Source: Lysobacteraceae bacterium
GTDB taxonomy: Bacteria > Pseudomonadota > Gammaproteobacteria > Xanthomonadales > Xanthomonadaceae
Assembly: GCA_004173415.1 (NCBI GenBank)
Contig: SEHC01000131.1
Span: forward strand, 1-13,097
Direction: 5' to 3'
DNA length: 13,097 nucleotides
Below, piece by piece: positions 6,841-13,097 of this stretch. Under the pieces are notes generated by a model that was given only the letters and a program-made list of their open reading frames with translations, did not search any database and was not told the origin of the DNA. Made by a program: the position numbers and the translations under genes. Within the stretch, counting starts at the first letter, position 1. Each line of letters opens with the position of its first letter.

Positions 6841-8211
6841 TTGTCGACGACAGGGCTGCGGGCGAGCCTGTTGCCGATGGCTTGCGGGGTCCTGCTTTGC
6901 CTGGCGTCGGTGGCTGCGGCCGCTGCGCCAGGCGGCGTTGAGCCTGGCACTACCGGGTCCGCCACCGCCGCACCGGCGGCGGCCGGTTCCCCGCAACCGC
7001 CGGCCGAGCGCCTGCAGGCGGTGGAGGATTTCCTGGCCAGTTCCACCGACGCGCGGGGTTACCTGGGCGCGGTGAGCCTGGTCATGGCCGACGGCAAGGT
7101 TGTCCAGTCCGGTGCCTACGGCCACCGCGACCTGCATCGCGCCTCGCCGATGCGCGAGGATTCGATCTTCCGCGTCTATTCGATGACCAAGACGGTGACC
7201 ACGGTCGCCGTGCTGATCCTGGTGGAGGAAGGCCGGCTTTCGCTGGATGCGCCGATCGACCGCTACCTGCCGGAGTTTTCCGGCCTGCAGCGGTTCAAGG
7301 GCGGCAGCGCCGATGCGCCGCAGCTGGGTCCCGCCGGCTCCAGGCCGAGCCTGCGCCACCTGCTCACCCATACCGCCGGCTTCGCGACCGCCTCCAACGA
7401 GGAAGCGACCCGGCTGCTGGAACGCGCCGACCTGCATGGATCGGCCGACCTGGCCGAATTCTCCAGGCGCCTGGCCAGGTTGCCGCTGGCGGTCGAACCG
7501 GGGACGCGTTTCAACTATGACGGCACCCAGATCGAAGTGGCCGCGCGGCTCGTCGAGGTGGCCAGCGGGCAGGATTTCGAGGCGTTCGTGCAACAGCGGA
7601 TCCTGGCGCCGCTGCGCATGGTCGATACCGGTTTCCAGGTGCCGGTGGACCAGCGCGGCCGGATCGTCGACCTCACCGTGATGGGCGCCGACGGCCGCCT
7701 GCTGCTGGACCAGAGCCGCAGCGCCTTGCACCCGGGCGAGAGGCTCAATCCCTATCCGGGCGGAGCCGGCGGCCTGTACTCCACCGCGCCCGATTTCCTG
7801 CGCTTCTGCCGGATGTTGCTGGAAGGCGGATCACTCGATGGCGTGTCGATCCTGAAGCCGGAAACGGTCGCGCAGATGTGGGTCAACCAGCTGACGTTCC
7901 TGCAAACGCCGGTGACGGAGTTCAGCGATGCCGAGGGCTTCGGCCTGGGCGGCGCGGTGCTGCTGGACCCGGCGCGCAAGGGACGCCTGGGCGCAGCCGG
8001 CCAGTTCGGCTGGTCAGGCGCGGCCTCGACCTATTTCTCCATCGACCCCACGCAGCGGACCATCTCGATCCTGCTGCTCCAGCACCTGCCCAATGGCGCG
8101 GCCAACGACCTGCCCCGGATCGGCACGCCGTTCTACAACCTGGTCCAGCAGGCGCTTTTCCAAGCGGGTCCGCTCCAGCAGGCGCCACTGCAGCAGGTCC
8201 CGGTCCGATGA
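6841..8211 (+). CDS. Secreted serine hydrolase, beta-lactamase/EstB-type fold
   Basis: A 456-residue member of the class C beta-lactamase / penicillin-binding-protein-like serine hydrolase family (Pfam Beta-lactamase), which includes EstB-type esterases. The nucleophile motif SMTK is at residues 114-117 in FRVYSMTK; the second motif is at the NYDGTQ stretch (Tyr226); the C-terminal FGWSGAASTYF at 389-399 is the version seen in EstB-like esterases. These make an esterase or deacylase more likely than a true beta-lactamase. The proposed start is TTG 6841: AGGGA precedes it by 4 bases, and it gives an N-terminus with an arginine and then a hydrophobic stretch ending in a run of alanines, like a signal peptide. 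An internal ATG at 6877 would remove the basic part. A proline/alanine-rich linker follows to about residue 55. It ends with an ATGA overlap with the kinase gene, so it probably removes acyl groups from the imported ligand in the periplasm. Confidence 0.85.
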   Translation: MSTTGLRASLLPMACGVLLCLASVAAAAAPGGVEPGTTGSATAAPAAAGSPQPPAERLQAVEDFLASSTDARGYLGAVSLVMADGKVVQSGAYGHRDLHRASPMREDSIFRVYSMTKTVTTVAVLILVEEGRLSLDAPIDRYLPEFSGLQRFKGGSADAPQLGPAGSRPSLRHLLTHTAGFATASNEEATRLLERADLHGSADLAEFSRRLARLPLAVEPGTRFNYDGTQIEVAARLVEVASGQDFEAFVQQRILAPLRMVDTGFQVPVDQRGRIVDLTVMGADGRLLLDQSRSALHPGERLNPYPGGAGGLYSTAPDFLRFCRMLLEGGSLDGVSILKPETVAQMWVNQLTFLQTPVTEFSDAEGFGLGGAVLLDPARKGRLGAAGQFGWSGAASTYFSIDPTQRTISILLLQHLPNGAANDLPRIGTPFYNLVQQALFQAGPLQQAPLQQVPVR

Positions 8212-9164
8212 GCGCGGCGGCCGGCGACGCCCTGCTGGTCGCGGGGTCGGCCAATCTCGACTTCGTGGTCCGCGCCTCGCACGTGCCGGCGCCGGGCGAG
8301 ACCGTGCTCGGTCGCGAATTCGCCACTTTCCCCGGAGGCAAGGGCGCCAACCAGGCCGTGGCCTGCGCGCGGGCGGGCGGTGCCGACACGCGCATGCTGC
8401 TGGCGTTGGGCAACGACGGCTTCGCCGCGGGCATCGAGGCGTCGCTGGAGCAGGCCGGGGTGCGATTGCAGATCGTGCGCAGCAGCTTGCCGACCGGCAC
8501 CGCCTTCATCTGCCTGTCCGACGACGCGGAGAACGCGATCACCGTAGCACCGGGCGCCAACACCGCCCTGCGTGGCGATGAGCTGGGCTCGCTGCAGGGC
8601 GTGGGCCACCTGCTGCTGCAGCTGGAGACCCCGATCGAGGCCGTCACCGCCTATGCGCTGCAGGCGCGCGAGGCCGGGGTGCAGGTCGCGCTGAACGCGG
8701 CGCCGGCGCGGACGCTGCCGGCCGGGCTGCTCGCCGCGGTCGATGTGCTGATCGTCAACGAGGGCGAACTGGCGACGGTGACCGGCCATCGCGGCAGCGT
8801 GGCCGAGTGCCTGGCCTTGCTGGACGTGCCTTGCGTGGTCGTGACCCTGGGCGCGCGCGGCTGCTGCGCCCGGCGCGGCGACGGGTTCTTCCTGCAGCCC
8901 GGTTTCAAGGTCCGGGCCATCGACACCACTGCGGCCGGGGATACGTTCTGCGGCGCGTTGCTGGCGGCAATGAGCCGGCGCCAGCCGCTCCCCGATGCCT
9001 TGCGCTACGCCTGCGCCGCATCGGCATTGACCTGCACCGGCTTGGGCGCACAATCCAGCATTCCCACGCCGGAGCAGGTGCAGGCGCTGTTGCAGGATCC
9101 GACTGCGGGCGACCACTCCGCGCAAGCGGTCGCGACCCTGGCCGCCTATTGCGGGCTCGATTGA
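8208..9164 (+). CDS. rbsK: Ribokinase (PfkB family)
   Basis: A 318-residue sugar kinase that closely follows ribokinase motif order: GSANLDFV near residues 13-20, the sugar-binding GGKGANQA at 43-50, ENAITVAPGAN around 108-118, LLLQLETP (136-142), LNAAPART (162-169), NEGEL (184-188), VVTLGARG, and the catalytic site DTTAAGDTFCGAL with Asp245 as base. This would phosphorylate D-ribose, or a related pentose such as deoxyribose, at O5 in the cytoplasm using ATP. It has no signal peptide. The ATG at 8208 overlaps the preceding TGA (ATGA); the frame is open further upstream but only as a shadow of the hydrolase gene. It is slightly longer than E. coli RbsK because of a C-terminal tail. No rbsD, ABC transporter or rbsR is nearby, so it probably serves this degradation locus rather than general ribose uptake. 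Confidence 0.9.
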   Translation: MSAAAGDALLVAGSANLDFVVRASHVPAPGETVLGREFATFPGGKGANQAVACARAGGADTRMLLALGNDGFAAGIEASLEQAGVRLQIVRSSLPTGTAFICLSDDAENAITVAPGANTALRGDELGSLQGVGHLLLQLETPIEAVTAYALQAREAGVQVALNAAPARTLPAGLLAAVDVLIVNEGELATVTGHRGSVAECLALLDVPCVVVTLGARGCCARRGDGFFLQPGFKVRAIDTTAAGDTFCGALLAAMSRRQPLPDALRYACAASALTCTGLGAQSSIPTPEQVQALLQDPTAGDHSAQAVATLAAYCGLD

Positions 9165-9194
9165 CGCCCTTCCTGTTTATCGCCGGACCCACCA

Positions 9195-9222
9195 CCGAAT
9201 GACCACGACCGAATGACCACGC
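9195..9222 (+). repeat. 14-bp tandem repeat carrying two start codons
   Basis: Two adjacent 14-base copies beginning CCGAATGACCACG match at 13 of 14 positions, differing only in the last base. Each contains an ATG. The first ATG (9199) meets a stop after five codons; the second (9213) opens the two-domain gene. A 14-base duplication changes frame, so it probably arose by slippage in the non-coding gap. Confidence 0.7.
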
Positions 9223-11204
9223 CCTACCAGACTCCCGATTACGACGACGATGCGCCCGACTACGGGCCACTGGCGCCGCGAGCACCTGGTCCGCATCGGC
9301 TACGACGACGGCAACTACCGCAGGCCGGAACTGCAGTGGGCGCAGCGCAATTTCGTCCACGCGCAGATGATGGTGGAAGACCGCTACTTCTACGACCCAG
9401 TGAAGGGCCAGTACACCGTCGACCGTTACCTGGATGACCTGGAAGCGCGCTTCGGCGGCCTGGACAGCGTATTGATCTGGTACGTCTACCCGAATATCGG
9501 CATCGACGACCGCAACCAGTTCGACCTGGCCCACACGATGCCGGGCGGCCTTGAAGGTTTGCGCGGCGCGGTGCAGGCATTCCAGAAGCGCGGGGTCAAG
9601 GTTTTCCTGCCGGCCAAGCCGTGGGACCACGGCACCCGCGATCCCGGCGTGAGCCATTGGGACGGGCTGGCGGAGATCGTCAAGGCGGTCGGCGCCGACG
9701 GCATCAACGGCGACACCTTCAACGGCGTGCCGCGCGCGTTCCCGAATCGACGATCAGCTCCGAAGAGCAGTTGATCTGGAACGTGCAGAGCTGGGGCAAG
9801 AAGGCGCCCGACGGGCCGGTGCCGCCGGTGTCCAAGTGGAAGTGGCTGGAGCCGCGCCACATGGTCAACTACGAGAACCGCTGGGGCCGCAACCGCAACC
9901 ACGACCTGCAGTACATCTTCTTCAACGGGATCGGCTACAACGCCTGGGAAAACATCTGGGGCCTGTACAACCGGTTCACCGCTCGCGATGGCGAAGCCCT
10001 GCGCCGCATCGCCAGCATCTCGCGCCAGTTCGCGCCGCTGATGGTCAGCATGGACTGGGAGCCGTACCAGCAGAGCCTGCAGGCAGGCGTCTTCATCAGC
10101 CGCTTCCCCGGACAGGGCCGCGCGCTGTGGACCCTGGTCAACCGCAATGAATACGCCGTCGACGGCGAACAACTGGCCGTGACGCATGTCGAGGCAACAC
10201 GGTATTTCGATGCCTGGAACGGGGTCGAACTGCAGCCGCGCGTGGTCGAGGGCCAGGCGGTGATCGAATTGCCGATGGAAGCACGCGGTTTCGGCGCCGT
10301 GCTGGCCTTGCATGCCGGCAGCGAAGAGCCTGGCCTGCCCGCGTTCCTGGACACGATGCAGGCGCTGGCGCGGACCCCGCTGAACAGCCATTCGGCGGCC
10401 TGGAAGCCGCTGCCGCAGGAACTAGTCGACATCGCCCCGACCGTGGCCCAGGCGCGGGCGCCGCAAGGCATGGTCAGGATCCCCGCGGGCGAATTCCTGT
10501 TCCAGGTGGGCGGCATCGAGATCGAGGGCTTCAACTGGGCCGGGCAGGATTTCCAGTACCCCTGGGAAGACTGTCCGCGTCGCCACCACCGCCAGCGCAT
10601 GAGCCTGCAATCGTTCCACATCGACCGCTACCCGGTGACCAACGCACAGTTCATGCAGTTCATCCAGGCCAGCGGCTACTGGCCAGGGGACGATCACAAT
10701 TTCCTCGCCGACTGGAAGGATGGCGCGCCGCGCGCCGGCTGGGAGAACAAGCCGGTCACCTGGGTGTCGCTGGAAGACGCGCGCGCCTATGCGCAGTGGG
10801 CCGGCAAGCGCCTGCCCCGCGAATGGGAATGGCAGTACGCCGCGCAAGGCACCGATGGCCGCCTGTACCCGTGGGGCAACGACTGGGCGAGCGGCTACAT
10901 GCCGCGGACCAACCGCGGTCGCCGGCTGCTGCCGCCCTGCGACGTCGATGCCCATCCGCAGAGCGCCAGCCCGTTCGGGGTCGAGGACCTGGTCGGCAAC
11001 GTCTGGCAGTGGACCGACGAATATGTCGACGAGCACACCCGCGCCGCGGTGCTGCGTGGCGGCAGTGCCTACCAGCCGCAGACCTCGCACTGGTATTTTC
11101 CGCAGGCCTACCGGCTGGACCAGCACGGCAAGTACCTGCTGATGGCCCCATGCAAGGACCGGTCCGGCTGCATCGGATTCCGCTGCGTGGTGAACGCCGG
11201 ATGA
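9213..11204 (+). pseudogene. Frameshifted two-domain protein: glycosidase-like barrel plus FGE/SUMF-type domain
   Basis: No single frame covers this gene. The N-terminus (MTTPYQTPDYDDD) and the part from about 9743 to the stop share one frame; 9267-9740 reads in another. Dropping one G from GGG (9264-9266) and adding one C at CCC (9741-9743) gives about 663 residues. Starting at ATG 9250 would avoid the first lesion. The N-half has barrel-like features (LIWYVYPNIGIDDRNQFD, GVKVFLPAKPWDHG, GADGINGDTFNGVPRAF) and then FFNGIGYNAWENIWG, suggesting a glycosidase-type enzyme I cannot place in a family. Residues about 420-663 are an FGE-sulfatase domain (PAGEF, IDRYPVTNAQF, WAGKRLPREWEW, YPWGNDW, LVGNVWQWTDE, RGGS at 615-618, GFRC). 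The catalytic cysteines of true formylglycine-generating enzymes, just after RGGS, are absent, so sulfatase activation is unlikely. No signal peptide is seen. At the second lesion more than one base may be missing. The stop overlaps the next ATG. Sequencing error is an alternative to decay. Confidence 0.75.
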
Positions 11205-13097
11205 GTCCGATCCTGCCCGCGCCGCAGGTCGAGCTGGCCGGCCTGCTGGGCGATGCGCTCGCCGCCAACCAGTCCGGCCGCCTGGCGCATTTCATCGTCG
11301 ACGAAACCAGCCCCGCCATCGAGATCTTCGACCCGCGGCGCGCGGCCACCAACGACGAGCCATCGAGATCTTCGACCCGCGGCGCGCGGCCACCAACGAC
11401 GAAGGCGACTGGTACGGCGAACACGCCGGCAAGTGGCTGTATGCCGCGGCCAAGTCCGCGTCGCGGCAGCGCGAGCCGGCGCTGCTGGCCAACCTGCTGC
11501 GCGTGGCCGATTACCTGGTCGGCGTGCAGGAGGAAGACGGATACCTCGGCACCTACGCGCCCGGCCACCGCTTCATGCGCAGGCAGCCGCCCAAGCCCGG
11601 CACCTGGGACGGTGCGCCCAGCGTGCGCACCTGGGACATCTGGACCCACAGCTACCTGGTCCTGGGCCTGCTGGAAGTCCACCGGCACTTCCCCAACCCG
11701 GCCTACCTGCGGGCGGCGTGCAGGATCGGCGACCTGTGCTGGCACACGCTGACCGACGGCGGCATCGACATCTGCGAGCTCGGCAACCACCACGGCATGT
11801 CGGCCACGGTGCTGATGGATGCCGCCGTCGAACTGCATTTCGCCAGCGGCGAGGCGCGCTACCTGGCACTGGCCGAACGGGTGCTGCAGCAGGCCGACGA
11901 GAATCCGGCCCTGGCACTGCTGAGCCGCGCCCTGGAGGGCGTGGACGCATCGGAGATCGCCACCGGCAAGGCCTACCAGCTGGCCTGGAACCTGGTCGGC
12001 CTGGCCAAGCTGCACAAGGCCACCGGCAATCCCGCGTACCGGCAGGCGGTCGACAACCTGTGGCAGGGCATCCGCAGCCAGCACCTGACCCTGGGCGGCG
12101 GCCCCTGGGGCGGCGTGGCCCATCGCTCGCGCGAGGTGTTCAACCCGGCCGGCGTGTTCTTTCCGCAAGGCTATGTCGAAACCTGTTCGGTGCTGGCCTG
12201 GATCCAGCTCAACCGCGAGCTGCTGGCGATCAGCGGCCAGGCCCGCTACGCCGAGGAAATCGAACGCAGCGCCTACAACGACCTGCTGGGCGCGATGGCG
12301 CCCAATGGCGAGGACTGGTGCTACTACTCGTTCCCCAATGGCCGGCGCGTACACACGACCTATTGGCGCTGCTGCAAGTCCAGCGGCGCGATGGCGATCG
12401 AGGAACTGCCGGCCATCGCCTACACGCAATCGGCGCAGGGCGATGTCAGGGTCAACCTGCTGGGTCCGGGCAGCGCCGATTTTGAACACCCGCGCGCCGG
12501 CCGGCTGCAGCTGCGCCAGATCACCCGCTATCCGTTCGACGGCGCGATCGTGCTCGAGGTGGACCTGCAGCATCCGGCGTCCTTCGCGGTATCGGTACGC
12601 ATCCCGCAATGGGCGCAGGGGGCGACGCTGCGGATCAATGGCGCAAGCCACGACATCGCCCTCACCCCGGGCGACTATGCCGTGGTCGAACGCCGGTGGC
12701 AGGCCGGCGACCAGCTGGCCCTGGACCTGCCGATGGCGCCGGTGGCGCACACCCGGGTGCATCAGAACACCCAGGAATCGCGCGCACCGGATGGCTCGCC
12801 GGTGCGCCAGCCGGTCATGCACTACGACTACGTGGCGGTCACCCGCGGCCCGCTGGTCTATGCCAGCGGCCTGGTCGACGGCTATCGCACCAGCGAAACC
12901 TTGTGCCTGCCCGCAGCGCCGGCAGCACAGTGGCTGCAAGTGGCCGGGCCGGATCTCGGCGAAGGGCCGCCGGTGCACCTGCACAGCCTGGGCCGCACGC
13001 CGCTGCTGCTGGAGCCCTACTACCGGGCCGGTGGACGGGTGGATGGCGCCTGGCGCCTGACCTGGATGTCGCTGGCGCCGGCCGGATCGGCCGTGCC
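11201..13097 (+). pseudogene. GH127 (DUF1680) beta-L-arabinofuranosidase-like protein, frameshifted and cut by window end
   Basis: The ATG at 11201 overlaps the previous stop as ATGA. The starting frame runs through DETSPAIEIFDPRR, but a 44-bp tandem duplication at 11315-11402 shifts the frame and leads to a stop at 11750-11752. With one copy removed, the frame continues open to the window end (at least 617 residues), close to the usual GH127 length. GH127 enzymes are zinc-dependent retaining glycosidases with a cysteine nucleophile. The full site is visible in reconstructed numbering: Glu312-Thr-Cys314 in YVETCS, the Cys376-Cys377 pair in YWRCCKSSG (the first being the expected nucleophile), and Glu297 in SREVF as a plausible acid/base. 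The C-terminal VAVTRGPLVYASG is also typical. No signal peptide is visible, so it would act in the cytoplasm. The stop lies beyond the window. The conserved active site suggests recent disruption or an assembly artefact. Confidence 0.8.
11315..11402 (+). repeat. Perfect 44-bp tandem duplication inside the GH127 gene
   Basis: Two identical 44-base copies (11315-11358 and 11359-11402) begin GCCATCGAGATCTTCGACCC and end CCAACGACGA. The unit is not a multiple of three, so the second copy breaks the reading frame. Removing one copy restores a continuous GH127 protein (NDEGDWYGEHAGKW across the junction). Confidence 0.95.

Noticed and set aside
9199..9216. ATG at 9199 as the start of the two-domain gene
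   Set aside because: It runs into TGA after five codons, even though it is in the frame of the barrel-like segment.
10470..11201. Sulfatase-maturation system
   Set aside because: The FGE-like domain lacks the catalytic cysteines after RGGS and no sulfatase gene is in the window.
10756..12984. A 742-residue minus-strand open frame opposite the FGE and GH127 region
   Set aside because: It shows no recognisable motifs, and the plus strand carries clear FGE and GH127 signatures across the same bases.
1..13097. CRISPR arrays, tRNA/rRNA genes, insertion sequences or phage genes
   Set aside because: No spaced repeat arrays, tRNA-like folds, transposase motifs or phage genes were seen on either strand.

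Overview
The window is GC-rich (roughly two thirds G+C by eye). It carries a compact, entirely plus-strand gene set with start/stop overlaps (TGATG, ATGA), a TonB-dependent receptor and catabolic enzymes. This style fits a gammaproteobacterium of the Xanthomonadaceae/Lysobacteraceae type (Xanthomonas, Pseudoxanthomonas, Stenotrophomonas, Lysobacter). That placement is inferred from composition and gene content, not from a marker gene.

Left part (1-4209): the last codons of an unidentified gene, then a CitE-like HpcH/HpaI-family lyase. A sodium:solute symporter follows, overlapping the lyase by one base, with a secreted-type N-terminal domain that looks like a degenerate kelch propeller. A LysR-type regulator with a GTG start ends this part. 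Middle (4210-4519): the longest gene-free stretch. It holds a perfect 15-bp palindrome, a T-N11-A dyad of the kind LysR regulators bind, a C5G5 palindrome, and a possible 39-codon leader ORF that ends in an ATGA overlap with the next gene. Right part (4520-13097): a TonB-dependent outer-membrane receptor, a secreted serine hydrolase of the beta-lactamase/EstB fold, and a ribokinase. These are followed by a two-domain protein (barrel-like glycosidase-type N-half plus FGE/SUMF-type C-half) and a GH127 (DUF1680) beta-L-arabinofuranosidase-like enzyme that runs off the window end.

Read together, this looks like an uptake-and-degradation locus for a small glycoside or acylated sugar. The outer-membrane receptor and the signal-peptide-bearing hydrolase act outside the cytoplasm. 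The symporter moves the product inward. The GH127 enzyme, the two-domain protein and the kinase, none with a visible signal peptide, act in the cytoplasm. The LysR protein is the obvious candidate regulator. The substrate is not determined by the sequence; a pentofuranoside is the simplest guess from GH127 plus ribokinase.

The last two genes are broken in this sequence. The two-domain gene needs one or two single-base corrections (about 9264-9266 and 9741-9743). The GH127 gene is frameshifted by a perfect 44-bp tandem duplication (11315-11402). The six main genes upstream are intact. I see no CRISPR array, RNA gene, insertion sequence or phage gene. Nothing here is a clearly new system. The most unusual items are the kelch-symporter fusion, the FGE-like domain lacking the catalytic cysteines, the coupled leader ORF, and the cluster of frame lesions.
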